DNA of 64,000 bases from Nesterenkonia xinjiangensis (GTDB lineage: Bacteria > Actinomycetota > Actinomycetes > Actinomycetales > Micrococcaceae), in assembly GCF_013410745.1 (NCBI RefSeq), contig NZ_JACCFY010000001.1, forward strand, positions 3,348,001-3,412,000. The letters are read 5' to 3'. Below are positions 45,551 to 55,577 of this stretch, piece after piece. The notes under the pieces are model-generated. The model saw only the letters and a program-made list of their open reading frames with translations, ran no database searches and was not told the origin of the DNA. The translations under genes were made by a program, and so were the position numbers. Every line of letters begins with the position of its first letter. Position 1 is the stretch's first letter.

Positions 45551-47569
45551 TCAGGCCTCTCGGTCTTCGATGGCCTTCAGGATGCGGGACACGGCCTCGT
45601 CGACGGGGACCTGGTTGTCCTGGCTGCCATCGCGGAAGCGGAAGGACACCGCTCCGGCCTCGGCATCCTCGCCACCGGCGATGAGCACGAAGGGGATCTT
45701 GTCCTTGGAGGCGGTGCGGATCTTCTTCGGGAACCGGTCGCTGCCGTCCTCGAGCTCGGCGCGCACCCCGGCGGCCTTCAGCCGATCGATGACCTCGGCG
45801 AGGTAGTCGTTGAAGGGCTCCGCCACCGGAATCCCGCGCACCTGCACCGGGGCCAGCCATGCCGGAAACGCCCCGGCATAGTGCTCCAGCAGAATGGCGA
45901 AGAACCGTTCGATGGAGCCGAAGAGCGCCCGATGGATCATGATGGGACGCTGCCTGGTGCCGTCTTCGGCGGCGTACTCGAGCTCGAAGCGTTCAGGCAG
46001 GTTCGGGTCCACCTGCACCGTGGAGAGCTGCCACTTGCGTCCGATGGCGTCCGTGACCTTCAAGTCGATCTTCGGGCCGTAGAACGCCGCCTCTCCGGCG
46101 ATCTCGGTGAGCTTCAGCCCGGAGCTGACGGCGACGTTGCGCAGCGCCTGGGTGGAGGACTCCCAGAACTCGTCCGAGCCGACCCACTTGGCCTTCTCGT
46201 CATCACGCATGGACAGTTCGAGCTCGAACGTCTCCAGCCCGAAGTCCCTCAGCAGCGAGACCACGAACTCGACCACCTTGGTGACCTCGTCCTCGAGCTG
46301 GTCCTGGCGCACGAACAGATGGGCGTCGTCCTGGGTGAACCCCCGCACCCGGGTGAGTCCGTGCAGGGCGCCGGAGCGCTCGTTGCGGTAGACGGTGCCG
46401 TTCTCCGCCAGGCGCAGCGGCAGCTCCCGGTAACTGCGCCCGCGCTCCTTGTAGATGAGGATGTGCATCGGGCAGTTCATGGGCTTCAGGAAGTAGTCCT
46501 GGCCCTGCTTGGTGATGTTGCCCTCGTCGTCGCGCTCCTCGTCCATGTGGATGGCGGGCCACATGTCGTCCTGGTAGTTGGCCAGGTGACCGGAGGTCGC
46601 GAACAGGTCCGCCTTGGAGATGTGCGGGGTGTACACGTACTGGTAGCCGGACTCCAGGTGCCGTGCCCGTGCGTGCTGCTCCATCAGGCCGCGGACCAGG
46701 CCGCCCTTGGGGTGCCAGACAGAGAGGCCCGAGCCGATCTCCTCCGGGAAGCTGAAGAGGTCCAGCTCCCGACCGAGACGACGGTGGTCGCGGCGCTCCG
46801 CCTCAGCGAGACGGTCTTTGTAGGCCTTCAGATCATCCTTGGTGGGCCACGCGGTGCCGTAGAGGCGCTGGAGCTGCGGATTGGCCTCCTTGCCGCGCCA
46901 GTAGGCGCCCGCTGCCCGCATCACCGAGTAGGCGTTGGCGATCGGCTTGGTGGACGGCAGATGCGGGCCGCGGCAGAGGTCCGCCCAGACCCGCTCTCCG
47001 TGGCGGTCCACGTTGTGGTAAAGGGTGATCTCACCCCCGCCGATCTCCACCGAAGCGCCCTCGGTGGCGGAGGCGCCGTTCTGCGAGTCGAGCAGCTCCA
47101 GCTTGTACGGCTCCTGGGCCATCGCCGCGCGCGCCTGCTCCTCCGTGACGACCTCACGCTCGAAGCGCTGGCCCTGCTTGACGATCCTCTGCATCGCCTT
47201 CTCGATCTTCTTCAGGTCCTCCGGGGTGAAGGGCTCGTCGACGTCGAAGTCGAAGTAGAAGCCGTCGGTGATGTAGGGACCGATGCCCAGCTTGGCATCG
47301 GGGAAGAGCTGCTGGACCGCCTGGGCCATGACATGCGCGGTGGAGTGACGCAGCACCTCGAGGCCCGCCTCCTCGGTGATCTGGACCGGCTCGACGACGG
47401 CACCTGCGGGGAGCTCACGGGATAGGTCCCAGAGCTGGCCGTCGACGCGCATGACCACGATGGTCGGCTGCTCCGCGAAGAGAGTGGTCCCAGTGGTGCC
47501 CGGCGTGATGGCGGTGGCCTCGCCGTCGATCGTGATGGTGATCTTCTCGGACACTGCGTTGTCGGACAC
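45551..47569 (-). CDS. thrS: Threonyl-tRNA synthetase
   Basis: A class II synthetase of 672 residues. It has an N-terminal TGS domain (ITITIDGEA), an editing domain with [11 protein letters not shown], and a catalytic core with zinc-ligand Cys in PMNCPMHIL and motif 2 around [19 protein letters not shown]. The C-terminal anticodon-binding domain carries [12 protein letters not shown]. The GTG start follows TGAGGAGAACC at a slightly long distance; another GTG five codons in is possible. It heads the thrS-HIT-pgsA operon. I see no T-box in the short leader. Confidence 0.96.
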   Translation of the reverse strand: MSDNAVSEKITITIDGEATAITPGTTGTTLFAEQPTIVVMRVDGQLWDLSRELPAGAVVEPVQITEEAGLEVLRHSTAHVMAQAVQQLFPDAKLGIGPYITDGFYFDFDVDEPFTPEDLKKIEKAMQRIVKQGQRFEREVVTEEQARAAMAQEPYKLELLDSQNGASATEGASVEIGGGEITLYHNVDRHGERVWADLCRGPHLPSTKPIANAYSVMRAAGAYWRGKEANPQLQRLYGTAWPTKDDLKAYKDRLAEAERRDHRRLGRELDLFSFPEEIGSGLSVWHPKGGLVRGLMEQHARARHLESGYQYVYTPHISKADLFATSGHLANYQDDMWPAIHMDEERDDEGNITKQGQDYFLKPMNCPMHILIYKERGRSYRELPLRLAENGTVYRNERSGALHGLTRVRGFTQDDAHLFVRQDQLEDEVTKVVEFVVSLLRDFGLETFELELSMRDDEKAKWVGSDEFWESSTQALRNVAVSSGLKLTEIAGEAAFYGPKIDLKVTDAIGRKWQLSTVQVDPNLPERFELEYAAEDGTRQRPIMIHRALFGSIERFFAILLEHYAGAFPAWLAPVQVRGIPVAEPFNDYLAEVIDRLKAAGVRAELEDGSDRFPKKIRTASKDKIPFVLIAGGEDAEAGAVSFRFRDGSQDNQVPVDEAVSRILKAIEDREA

Positions 47570-47652
47570 TTGGAGCGGTTCTCCTCACGGATCGGCCAGG
47601 TTCACCGGCCACGGTCGGGGCACGTGGGACCTCGTCAACGGGGTCGGATGCG

Positions 47653-47658
47653 ATTCTA
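47653..47658 (-). promoter_or_regulatory. Putative thrS -10 element
   Basis: TAGAAT on the minus strand, giving a leader of about 78 bases that carries the thrS ribosome site. Confidence 0.5.
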
Positions 47659-47729
47659 CGGGAATCGGCCCGTGCTTATGCACCGCAGGCAGGACATGCA
47701 CACCGAGCAAGGGGGCGATCCGCCGGCCC

Positions 47730-48623
47730 TCAGCGTTGGCATCCCGGGCACCAGTAGAGTCTGCGACCCTGCAGCTCCTGCGCGGCGAGGGTCTCCCCGC
47801 AGCGCAGGCAGCTGGTGCCCTGGTGCTGATAGACCCAGTGGCGGCGTCCGGCGGCGCCGTCGTGGGAGGCCGCGGCGTCCTCGGGCCGCAGGGTGCGGAT
47901 CACACCCTCGGCGACCCCCTGGCGGAGCTGTGCGGTGAGTCGGTGCCAGAGCGAGGCCACGGCCTCCTGGCTGAGACGCTGGGCAGGCGTCTGCGGGTCC
48001 ATCTGCTCCAGGAAGAGCGACTCGGCCCGGTAGATGTTGCCCACTCCCGCGATGACAGACTGATCCATCAGAGCGGCCGCGATCGGAATGCGCCGGCGTG
48101 CCAGCCGGGCTGCGAAGTCCCCCGCGGCCTGCTCACTCAGCACCTCGGCGGGCTGCCGCAGGGGATCCGGGCCGAGGCGAGTGATGACGCGTTCATAGTC
48201 CGGGACGTCCAGCACCGCACAGGTGGCAGGGCCACGGAGGTCGGCCCAGCCATGGCGGACGTGGATCCGGGCGCGGACCGCTCCGGCAGGAGCGGCGGGG
48301 ACGATCCAGCCGGCGTCGTCATAGTGGGCCTCCACGGGCTCGGCGGCCGTCCGCGGCGCACCCAGTGTGGCCGCACCGGAGAACTCCTCGTCGCCGCGGA
48401 AGCTGAAGGCGCCGTAGAGCCCGAGGTGGACCTGCCAGATGTCGGCGCCGACGTGGACGAACAGGTGTTTGCCCCACGCCTCGGCCCGCTCCGGGGTCCG
48501 GCCGTCGAGGCGCGCGGCACCGGCGGCGAAGCGCCCCTGCGGCGAGCTGACCCGCCAGGGGTGACCGACGAAGAGGCGGTCCAGCTGACGAGCGAGACGG
48601 TGGAGGGTGTGACCTTCAGGCAT
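47730..48623 (-). CDS. Fpg/Nei family DNA glycosylase (endonuclease VIII-like)
   Basis: A bifunctional glycosylase/AP lyase of 297 residues for oxidised bases. It starts MPEGHTLHRLA with the nucleophilic Pro2 and Glu3. The helix-two-turn-helix carries DQSVIAGVGNIYRAE, and a C-terminal zinc finger carries CLRCG and WCPGC. MPEGH rather than MPELPE places it with actinobacterial Nei-like proteins rather than Fpg. It follows rpiB on the same strand by 38 bases, so the two may be co-transcribed. Exact substrate preference cannot be told from sequence. Confidence 0.9.
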   Translation of the reverse strand: MPEGHTLHRLARQLDRLFVGHPWRVSSPQGRFAAGAARLDGRTPERAEAWGKHLFVHVGADIWQVHLGLYGAFSFRGDEEFSGAATLGAPRTAAEPVEAHYDDAGWIVPAAPAGAVRARIHVRHGWADLRGPATCAVLDVPDYERVITRLGPDPLRQPAEVLSEQAAGDFAARLARRRIPIAAALMDQSVIAGVGNIYRAESLFLEQMDPQTPAQRLSQEAVASLWHRLTAQLRQGVAEGVIRTLRPEDAAASHDGAAGRRHWVYQHQGTSCLRCGETLAAQELQGRRLYWCPGCQR

Positions 48624-48661
48624 AGGACGTGTGTGAAACGCGTCGACGGCGGGCTCTGGGC

Positions 48662-49135
48662 TCAGTCGACGATCTCGCCGGACTCCTCATAGCGGGCGAT
48701 CTTGCCGATGCGGCGCGCATGGCGCTCCGCCTCACTCCACCGGGCGGCGAGAAAGGCCTCGACGATCTCGGCGGCCTGCTCGACGCTGTGCTGGCGTCCC
48801 CCCAGCCCCACGACGTTGGCGTCGTTGTGCTCGCGCGCCAGTCGCGCCGTCTCCAGGTTCCAGGCCAGCGCGGCGCGGATGCCCCGGACCTTGTTGGCCG
48901 CGATCTGCTCCCCGTTGCCGGAGCCGCCGAGCACGATGCCCAGCGAATCCAGTCCTTGGAGGCGCTCCTGAGCCACGGCCTCGGCCGCACGGAGGCAGAA
49001 TGCCGGGTAGTCGTCCAGGGCGTCGTACTCCCGGGGCCCGTGGTCGATCATCTCGTAACCCAGGGCGCTGAGGTGCTTCACGAGGTGGGTGGAGAGCTCC
49101 ATGCCGGCGTGGTCGGTGGCGATGTGGACGCGCAT
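48662..49135 (-). CDS. rpiB: Ribose-5-phosphate isomerase B
   Basis: A sugar-phosphate isomerase of 157 residues of the RpiB/LacAB fold linking ribose-5-P and ribulose-5-P. It starts [15 protein letters not shown]. The [20 protein letters not shown] loop carries Ser/Gly in place of the catalytic Cys of the enterobacterial enzyme, as is normal for actinobacterial RpiB. RAALAWN follows. Start ATG 49135 gives the family N-terminus; an ATG nine codons upstream lacks support. A TAGGAT -10 lies about 76 bases upstream. Confidence 0.92.
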   Translation of the reverse strand: MRVHIATDHAGMELSTHLVKHLSALGYEMIDHGPREYDALDDYPAFCLRAAEAVAQERLQGLDSLGIVLGGSGNGEQIAANKVRGIRAALAWNLETARLAREHNDANVVGLGGRQHSVEQAAEIVEAFLAARWSEAERHARRIGKIARYEESGEIVD

Positions 49136-49210
49136 GTCGGGCGGTGTTCCTCTCGGGGACATCAGATGGCGGTCGGCTCGAGGGCGACAGCAGGTGCTGC
49201 CGCGCCGATG

Positions 49211-49216
49211 ACATCC
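49211..49216 (-). promoter_or_regulatory. Putative rpiB -10 element
   Basis: TAGGAT on the minus strand in the gap divergent from the OsmC-globin gene. Confidence 0.4.
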
Positions 49217-49296
49217 TATGGGGAAATCGCCCTGCGCCCGGCACGCCTCGCTCCGGGCGGTATCGTGAGGGAGGAGCGACCACAGATGAGGAGAGC

Positions 49297-50406
49297 ATGC
49301 AGATCGACCAGCACACCTTCCGGGTGGAGGTCGCCTGGAGCGACGCCGACGGCGGCACGACCGGAGCGCGCGACTACCGGCGTGAGCACACCATCACGGC
49401 GATGCTGAGCGAACGAGAGGTGGCCCGGGGGCTCGAGTCCCCGCCCCCGCTGACCGGTTCGGCCGCGCGCGCCTTCCACGGCGACGCTGAACGGTGGAAC
49501 CCCGAGCAGCTGCTCCTCGCCGCCCTGGCACAGTGCCACACGTTGTCCTACCTGCACGCCGCGGCCGGGGCAGGAGTGGTGGTCACCGCCATGACGGTGC
49601 GCGGCACCGCCGAGCTGCGCGTCCACAGCGACGGCTCCGGGGACATCACCGCCGCCGTGCTCCGCCCCGAGGTCACGTTGGCCGAGGAGTCCCAGCGGAC
49701 CCAGGCAGACGCACTGCACGCCGAGGCGAGCGGGCGCTGCTTCATCGCGCGCAGCGTGAACTTCCCGGTCACCCACGAACCGGTCACACCGGCCGCGGCG
49801 GCCTCCGACGACGACTCACGGCCCACCTTCTCTCGGCGGCTGGGCGCGCCTATCGCCACGGTGAGGCCCGTGGGCAGGCCACCCTCTCAGGTCAGCGGCC
49901 TCGCCCGCCGGGACCAGCCGAGCGGAGGGGCGGAACAGGCCCCTCAGCGGCCTGATCCCCGTCCGACGGGTGCCGACATGGGGTATCTGCCGGCACCTGG
50001 CGGTCTCCCCCTGGGCGAGGAGGCCCCCTCGCCGGAGGAGAAGAGCTTCTTCGAGGAGGTCGGCGGCCATGAGACGTTCCGCAGGATCGTGGACGTCTTC
50101 TATGACCAGGTGGCCGAGGACCCGGAGTTCCGCGCCCTGTACCCGGAGGAGGACCTCGAGCCGGCCAAGCGCCGTCTGCTGATGTTTCTCGAGCAGTATT
50201 GGGGCGGGCCCCGCACCTACCAGGCCGAGCGCGGCCATCCTCGTCTGCGCATGCGTCACATGCCCTTCCGCGTGGACGCCGCCGCGCGTGACACCTGGCT
50301 GAGGTACATGCGTCGGGCTGTGGAGGAGGCGGAGCTCTCTCCCCTGCATGAGCAGATCCTCTGGGACTACCTGGAGCGGGCAGCCCACTCCATGGTTAAC
50401 AGCTGA
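49297..50406 (+). CDS. Fusion of an OsmC-family domain with a group II truncated haemoglobin (GlbO-like)
   Basis: One uninterrupted frame of 369 residues. Residues 1-166 are an OsmC-family protein with both cysteines of that fold ([14 protein letters not shown] and [16 protein letters not shown]). Residues about 245-369 are a group II truncated haemoglobin with [29 protein letters not shown] and proximal His in [10 protein letters not shown], then Trp in DTWLRYM. The linker (about 167-227) is Pro/Arg/Ala-rich and resembles translated intergenic DNA. Start: ATG after GAGGAGAGC. In relatives these two are usually separate neighbours. An internal ATG at 49978 could produce free globin of 142 residues, but its ribosome site is poor. 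A peroxide/oxygen-handling role is inferred. Confidence 0.85.
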   Translation: MQIDQHTFRVEVAWSDADGGTTGARDYRREHTITAMLSEREVARGLESPPPLTGSAARAFHGDAERWNPEQLLLAALAQCHTLSYLHAAAGAGVVVTAMTVRGTAELRVHSDGSGDITAAVLRPEVTLAEESQRTQADALHAEASGRCFIARSVNFPVTHEPVTPAAAASDDDSRPTFSRRLGAPIATVRPVGRPPSQVSGLARRDQPSGGAEQAPQRPDPRPTGADMGYLPAPGGLPLGEEAPSPEEKSFFEEVGGHETFRRIVDVFYDQVAEDPEFRALYPEEDLEPAKRRLLMFLEQYWGGPRTYQAERGHPRLRMRHMPFRVDAAARDTWLRYMRRAVEEAELSPLHEQILWDYLERAAHSMVNS

Positions 50407-50486
50407 GCGGCTGAGGCCGCGGACGAACCGCTCTGCCTGCGCTGGCCCCGGAGACCCCGGCCTCCTCCGCCGAGGGTCATCGGCGC

Positions 50487-51275
50487 TCAGAGCCCTGAGC
50501 GGCGGCAGAGGATGAATCCCCCTGCGGAGCTGAGCCGCACCCACCGGCCCCGTGAGTGCAGGGTGGTGCGTCCACCGGCGCCCTGTGCGGTCAGGAAGTT
50601 CAAGGCGTGGGCGCCGAAGGCGGCACCTGCCGGCACCTCACAAGACTCGGCCTGACCTGCGAGTTCGGCCAGGTCACGGCCCCACACGCGTTCGCGCACC
50701 TGCTCCACCACGGCCGCACCGGCGGTGGCGGGAAGAGTCTCGGTGATCTCAGCGATGCCGTTCTCCGCGGCAGCGCGGACCACATCGTCGTCGAGCTCTC
50801 CCTGCACCTCCCAGCCCGCACGCGGCGGGGTGACCGCGGCCCACGGCACCGTCAGTCGGCTGGGCGGCAGAGGAAGCACGGTCTCTGCAGGGTTCAGGCG
50901 GGCGAGCCGCTCCGTGATGGAGCTGAGTTCCGCCGTGACGTCGGCGTCGGAGGGCTCGGCCAGCGCCATGGTGCGCAGCCCGAGGACCGCGGGGAGTCGG
51001 CCGACCAGGGAGCCAGGGGTCATCACCGGCACCCACGCGGCGAGCACCGAACCGACGACCTGCAGTCTGATCCCCTGCTCCTGGATCCGCCGGGCGCGGC
51101 GGATGTAGGTGCTCAGGTCCTGCAGCGCGACCGCCTCGGCGAAGCGGAGCACCTCGGTCTCGGCGTCCGAGCCTCCAGAGGACCGGGTCCCGGCGGCGGC
51201 CGCCGAGGGCCCGTCGGAGGAGACGTCGGAGGGCTGGGGCGCGCTGCGCGGATCGGTGCTGGTCATGTCTGACAT
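50487..51275 (-). CDS. Hypothetical protein
   Basis: A protein of about 262 residues not recognised as a named family. The first 45 residues are Ser/Pro/Ala-rich and likely disordered. The middle contains LQDLSTYIRRARRIQEQGIRLQVVGSVLAAWVPVMTPG, and the end has an LSSAGGFILCRR strand. There is no signal peptide, membrane helix or catalytic motif. It resembles conserved actinobacterial proteins of unknown function. The ATG at 51275 has GGTGGG ahead of it; a frame to 51371 lacks a ribosome site. It converges with the OsmC-globin gene, 80 bases away. Confidence 0.65.
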   Translation of the reverse strand: MSDMTSTDPRSAPQPSDVSSDGPSAAAAGTRSSGGSDAETEVLRFAEAVALQDLSTYIRRARRIQEQGIRLQVVGSVLAAWVPVMTPGSLVGRLPAVLGLRTMALAEPSDADVTAELSSITERLARLNPAETVLPLPPSRLTVPWAAVTPPRAGWEVQGELDDDVVRAAAENGIAEITETLPATAGAAVVEQVRERVWGRDLAELAGQAESCEVPAGAAFGAHALNFLTAQGAGGRTTLHSRGRWVRLSSAGGFILCRRSGL

Positions 51276-51447
51276 TGTCCCACCCGGGCTGGCCCGGGTC
51301 GTCTCGGCGGCCAGGACTGTGTCCCGCAGTGACGCTCCCAGCCGTGCCTCCTCCGGAAAGGGCTCTGTCACGGGGCACGATCACGTCCCCGTGGGGTGGA
51401 CCGCGCCGACAGGGGGTCGGTCCCCCGGCCCGCTGGAGGTGTCTGGA

Positions 51448-51453
51448 TAGAGT
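51448..51453 (+). promoter_or_regulatory. Putative tesB -10 element
   Basis: TAGAGT in a GGATAGAGTGG context about 144 bases before the tesB ATG. No clear -35. Confidence 0.35.
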
Positions 51454-51596
51454 GGTCCTCAGCAGCTGCCCAGCTGTTCGCCCGCGCCGCGCTGACCGAG
51501 TCTGGGCGCAGCGCCTGGTGCGCCGTGGACCGGTGACCGGTGACTGTGTCATCTTGCCCACAGCGCCCGCCGACCGCATCGAAGACCGGAGGTCCC

Positions 51597-52619
51597 ATGC
51601 CTGAGCGTCCGTACCGCATCCCCACCCCTGCCGAGGCTGTCGAGCGGCTCGTGGGCATGCTGGACCTCGAGCAGCTGGATCCGGCGGAGGCGGCGGGCAG
51701 TGAGGAGCGCTTCCGCGGGCCCGTCTTCGATCAGGCGTTCTGGAGGGTCTTCGGCGGTCAGGTGCTCGCCCAGTCGGCGATCGCCGCCGTGCGCACGGTG
51801 GATTCCGCACGGGTCATCCACTCGGTGCATGGGTACTTCCTCCGGCCCGGCGACGCCACCAAGCCCCTGGAGATCGGCGTCGAGCGGCTCCGGGACGGCG
51901 GTTCGTTCTCGGCCCGCCGCAGCCAGGCCTACCAGGACGGTCGGCCGATCCTGTCGATGATCGCCTCGTTCCAGCGGCCCTCCCCTGGACCCACTCACCA
52001 GCAGGAGATGCCGCTGGACATCCCGGCCCCGGAGGAGCTGGCCCCGCCACACGAGCTGGTGGGGCACGTCAAGCATCCGGTGATGCAGGAATGGGGCCAT
52101 GGCCGGCCGTTCGAGATACGCCATGTGGACCGGCCCATCTACCTGGAGGGGGACACCGTGCCGCGGGCCTCCAACGCCGTGTGGATGCGCGCCCGCGCCC
52201 CGCTTCCCGAGGACCCGAACATCCACCGTGCCGCGATCCTCTACGCCTCGGACTACACCTTGTTGGAGCCGGTGCTGCGCCGCCACGGCCTCTATTGGGC
52301 GAAGCCCGGCATGAAGGTGGCGTCCCTGGACCACGCCATGTGGTGGCATCGTGATGCGGCCGCCGATGAGTGGCTGCTCTACGTCCAGCACAGCCCCAGC
52401 GCGCAGAGCTCCCGCGGGCTCGGTGCCGGAGCGATCTACAACCGCGACGGCGCACTGGTGGCCACCGTCGCCCAGGAGGGCATGGTGCGCCGGCCCCAGG
52501 GGCTCAGGCCGCGTATCCAGGAGCGCATCCAGCATTCGATGGTCCGTAGCTCCCGGACCCAGCGGCAGCTCGATCGCAAGTACGGAAGCGCCTGGGCCTC
52601 TCGTTACTTCACTCGCTGA
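51597..52619 (+). CDS. tesB: Acyl-CoA thioesterase II
   Basis: A double-hotdog thioesterase of 340 residues hydrolysing acyl-CoA. N-terminal hotdog features are FGGQVLAQSAIAA and HSVHGYFLRPGD. C-terminal hotdog features are LYASDYTLLEPVL, SLDHAMWWHR and the WLLYVQHSPSAQSSRGLGAG stretch with the conserved Asp and Gln/Ser catalytic residues. ATG 51597 follows GGAGGTCCC. It is a single gene ending in a short hairpin between it and the convergent glycosyltransferase. Confidence 0.92.
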   Translation: MPERPYRIPTPAEAVERLVGMLDLEQLDPAEAAGSEERFRGPVFDQAFWRVFGGQVLAQSAIAAVRTVDSARVIHSVHGYFLRPGDATKPLEIGVERLRDGGSFSARRSQAYQDGRPILSMIASFQRPSPGPTHQQEMPLDIPAPEELAPPHELVGHVKHPVMQEWGHGRPFEIRHVDRPIYLEGDTVPRASNAVWMRARAPLPEDPNIHRAAILYASDYTLLEPVLRRHGLYWAKPGMKVASLDHAMWWHRDAAADEWLLYVQHSPSAQSSRGLGAGAIYNRDGALVATVAQEGMVRRPQGLRPRIQERIQHSMVRSSRTQRQLDRKYGSAWASRYFTR

Positions 52620-52620
52620 A

Positions 52621-52639
52621 CGTCACTCGCTGAGTGACG
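52621..52639. terminator. Hairpin between tesB and the glycosyltransferase gene
   Basis: CGTCACTC pairs with GAGTGACG around GCT, starting one base after the tesB stop. It lies between convergent genes, so it may serve both strands. The stem is short compared with other terminators here. Confidence 0.5.
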
Positions 52640-52684
52640 AGGGAGCAGAGGCGCCCATGCACGTCGGGCCCCTCTGGCCGGTGC

Positions 52685-53926
52685 TCAGACCGACACCGGG
52701 CTGAGGGTGCGATAGAGCCGTCGGCTGGCCGTCGCAGTCGCCGCCCAGGAGTACTCTTCGGCCAGGACGGCGGCGGTGCCGCTGTAGCGTGCCCAGGCGC
52801 GGCGGTGCAGGATCAGCCACCGCATCTCCTCGGCCCATGCGGCAGGATCCAGGGTCTGCACGAGGCGGCCGGTGCGCTGGTGACGGACCAGCTCTGACAG
52901 CCCGCCGACGTCGTGGGCCAGCACCGGGGTGCCGCAGGCCATAGCCTCCAGGGCGACCAGCCCGAAGGATTCGCTGTAGGACGGCATCAGCACCGCGTCG
53001 CTGTCTCGGAAGAGGTCGGCGAGCTGGGGATGCGGCAGCGGGTCCGTGGTGCGCACCAGGTCCTCGACGCCGTGGGCGGCGGCGAGCTCAGCGATGTCGA
53101 GGGCGTCTTGGCCGCTCTGTCTCCCAGCCACCGTCAGCTCCACCGGGGTGTCGGGCATCATGCGGCGGAGCTTCCCCAGTGCGGCGACCGCCACCTGGGG
53201 GCCCTTGTGCGGCTGCAGCCGGCCGGCGAACGTCAGCCGAAGGGGCCGCCCCTCGAGGTGCAGCCGAGCGTCCTCCCCGGCAGGCGGATGGAACACGCTG
53301 AGGTCCACGCCCGGGCGCACCAGGGCCACGCCGGCGGGCTTCACGTCGAAGAGCCGCACCAGGTCGTCCCGCTCACGGAGGGTGTTGGCGGTCAGCATGT
53401 CCGCGGAGCGTGCGATCCGCGACTCGGCCGCATCACGGCGAGGATCCTCTGCGGCCTGCGGATCGCACTCCTGCTTGACCGCGCCGATGGTGTGCATGGT
53501 GTGCACCAAGGGAGCCCTCAGCCGACGAGCCATGGTCAGCCCGGCCAGTCCGGAGATCCAATAGTGCGAGTGGACGGTGGTCACCGCCCCCGGATCGACG
53601 GCCGCCAGGCTGCGCAGTGCGCGCTGAGCCAGTGACTCCGTCTCGTCCACCAGGCTGTTCTTGTCCCCATCGGTGCCTGCCTGGAGGTGGTGGACGCGTC
53701 GCCCGTCGGCGAGCTCCCGCACGTGGTCGGGTCCCTCACCGGTGGTGACCAGATCGATGCAGACACCGGCGGCGCGCAGAGCCCGGGAGAGGGAATTGAC
53801 ATAGACGTTCAGTCCTCCGGCGTCGCCGGCTCCCGCCTGCGCCAGCGGGGAGGTGTGCAGGCTCACCATCACGATGCGAAGTGCTGAGGTGCCTCCGCAG
53901 GGAAGCGTCGCCGTGGGGCTGGACAT
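52685..53926 (-). CDS. mshA: GT4 glycosyltransferase, D-inositol-3-phosphate glycosyltransferase (MshA) type
   Basis: A retaining GT-B enzyme of about 413 residues. The N-terminal SLHTSPLAQAGAGDAGGLNVY is close to MshA, which joins GlcNAc to inositol-3-phosphate in the first step of mycothiol synthesis. VHSHYWISG and LVHTMHT follow, then the donor-binding FAGRLQPHKGPQ and the ESFGLVALEAMACGTPV motif. The ATG at 53926 is preceded by GGAG nine bases upstream; an in-frame ATG at 53941 has none. It lies downstream of a DUF2079 gene on the same strand. Another GT4 sugar specificity is possible, though the N-terminal motif favours MshA. Confidence 0.82.
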   Translation of the reverse strand: MSSPTATLPCGGTSALRIVMVSLHTSPLAQAGAGDAGGLNVYVNSLSRALRAAGVCIDLVTTGEGPDHVRELADGRRVHHLQAGTDGDKNSLVDETESLAQRALRSLAAVDPGAVTTVHSHYWISGLAGLTMARRLRAPLVHTMHTIGAVKQECDPQAAEDPRRDAAESRIARSADMLTANTLRERDDLVRLFDVKPAGVALVRPGVDLSVFHPPAGEDARLHLEGRPLRLTFAGRLQPHKGPQVAVAALGKLRRMMPDTPVELTVAGRQSGQDALDIAELAAAHGVEDLVRTTDPLPHPQLADLFRDSDAVLMPSYSESFGLVALEAMACGTPVLAHDVGGLSELVRHQRTGRLVQTLDPAAWAEEMRWLILHRRAWARYSGTAAVLAEEYSWAATATASRRLYRTLSPVSV

Positions 53927-54115
53927 GGTGTGAGTCTCCATGGGCGGCTGATGGGGTCGTGGCGGTCCTGGACATGGGCCCGCAGTCTCCATTGTGCCTG
54001 AGCGCCGGTGGGCTGTGGGCCGTGAGTCGGAAGCTTCAGAGCGGCGCAGGCATCCCGGGACCCGTCGGTGTCGGGAGCGGGAGCCAGGGAGACCAGGCCT
54101 GGTCAGCCCAACGAC

Positions 54116-55558
54116 TCAGCGAGCCAGATATTCCGCACAGCGGGTCGTGTCGACGTCGTCGTCGAGCTCCCTGGTGAACACCCACAGCCCCTGGTCGTCG
54201 GCGATCACGGGCTCGAAGCCGAGCTGCTCGGCACGGTCGAAGGCCTCCCGGGGGGTCAGCGGATCGGAGCCGCCGAGCTCCTCGACGCGGTCATCGATGA
54301 TCAGCCAGCTGAGCCGTTCCGCGTCGGTGGTGCCGTTGAGCCCCACACGGGTGCGGTCCACCAGATGCGGCACCGCGGTGTCCGCGGCCTCGATGCAGAC
54401 ACCGTCAGGGATCACCGCAACGGCACGCTCGTGAGCCTGCGCGCGCTCCGTCATCTCCCAGTTACCGGCGGTGAGCGTCCGCTGGAACGGGAAGACCTGG
54501 GGGAAGAACAGCGTGCCGATCAGGCTGACCGCCAGCACGGTGGAGGGCAGCGCGACCGCGAGCCGGCCCGCGGTGCGCGGCGCGGTGCGTGCCGCGATCC
54601 GACGCAGAACGTCCAGGGCCGCCAGCAGGAAGACCGGAGCGAGGATCGCGTCGTACTGGTAGACGGGCGCCCAGACGTTGAGTCGGTCGTTGAAGAGGCG
54701 AGAGAGCAGGATCGGCGCGCCGATGATCACATAGGGCGAGGCGAAGGGCAGCAGCCACAGCGGCAGGAAGTGCAGCAGCCACAGGCCGACCTTGAGCGGA
54801 TGGTCGACCAGGACGACAGCGGCGTTCCACGGCTGGGTGAGCATGAAGGCCACGGCGGCGCCCGCCGAGGCGCCCAATGCGGTGAACTCCCAGTAGCCGA
54901 ACTCTCCGGCCGGCGAGAAGTGCGGGATGACCACCTCGGTGGCGAACCAGTAGCCGAGACCCCCCAGTGCCGCCGTGGTGAGGGCCGGCAGCCACCAGCG
55001 ACGCAGGGCGAGCACGAGGGCGATCGCGATCAGTGTGACGCCGAGATCCTCGCGGACCAGCAGAAGGATCGCCGAAAGGCCGACCGCCAGCCAGGGACGG
55101 TGACGCTCGATCGCCCAGATCACCCAGGCGATGATCGGAACCCCGAAGGCGATCTCGTGGAAGTCCCAGTTGATGATCGCCTGGAACGGCCAGTACAGCA
55201 GCAGGGCGGCGGCGCTGAGCAGACCTGATCGATGGCCGAACCAGCCTCGCACCACCAGATAGACCGGGATCGCGGTGGAGACCAGCAGAGCCGTCATCGC
55301 GATGTTGAGCATCCGCGGATCGTCCCAGAGCCAGTAGAGCGGGGCCAGAGCAGCGATGATCGGATGGAAGTGATCGCCGAGCAGGTGGAAGTCCTCACCC
55401 TTGATCGGGACAATCGGTGCGCTGAACAGGGCGTACTGCCGGACCGCCTGGTCGAAGATGCCGAGGTCGTACCCCTTGGCCTCGAAATTGCGGAATCGCA
55501 GCAGAGAGTGCACCAGGTACAGCAAGGAGGCCGCCGTCATCACGGCGGCCAGCTGCAT
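54116..55558 (-). CDS. DUF2079 membrane protein
   Basis: A polytopic membrane protein of about 480 residues of the actinobacterial DUF2079 family, related in layout to GT-C glycosyltransferases. Typical motifs are GYDLGIFDQAVRQYA near the N-terminus, HPIIAALAPLYWLW, and the external NWDFHEIAF and LVREDLG segments. About ten membrane helices are followed by a C-terminal soluble domain. The function is unproven; polymannose or lipid-linked sugar transfer is only analogy. The ATG at 55558 is assumed. A TTG at 55576 in frame lies two bases after the tRNA-Arg 3' end and has no ribosome site of its own. Confidence 0.82.
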   Translation of the reverse strand: MQLAAVMTAASLLYLVHSLLRFRNFEAKGYDLGIFDQAVRQYALFSAPIVPIKGEDFHLLGDHFHPIIAALAPLYWLWDDPRMLNIAMTALLVSTAIPVYLVVRGWFGHRSGLLSAAALLLYWPFQAIINWDFHEIAFGVPIIAWVIWAIERHRPWLAVGLSAILLLVREDLGVTLIAIALVLALRRWWLPALTTAALGGLGYWFATEVVIPHFSPAGEFGYWEFTALGASAGAAVAFMLTQPWNAAVVLVDHPLKVGLWLLHFLPLWLLPFASPYVIIGAPILLSRLFNDRLNVWAPVYQYDAILAPVFLLAALDVLRRIAARTAPRTAGRLAVALPSTVLAVSLIGTLFFPQVFPFQRTLTAGNWEMTERAQAHERAVAVIPDGVCIEAADTAVPHLVDRTRVGLNGTTDAERLSWLIIDDRVEELGGSDPLTPREAFDRAEQLGFEPVIADDQGLWVFTRELDDDVDTTRCAEYLAR

Positions 55559-55577
55559 CTTCTGTGAACGCGTCAAG

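Noticed and set aside
45881-47425. An open frame of over 500 codons antisense to thrS.
   Set aside because: The thrS protein on the other strand carries all family motifs; the antisense frame is a composition artefact.
47570-47729. Possible T-box leader before thrS.
   Set aside because: The leader is only about 78 bases, lacks a specifier hairpin and antiterminator, and actinobacterial T-boxes are mainly on ileS.
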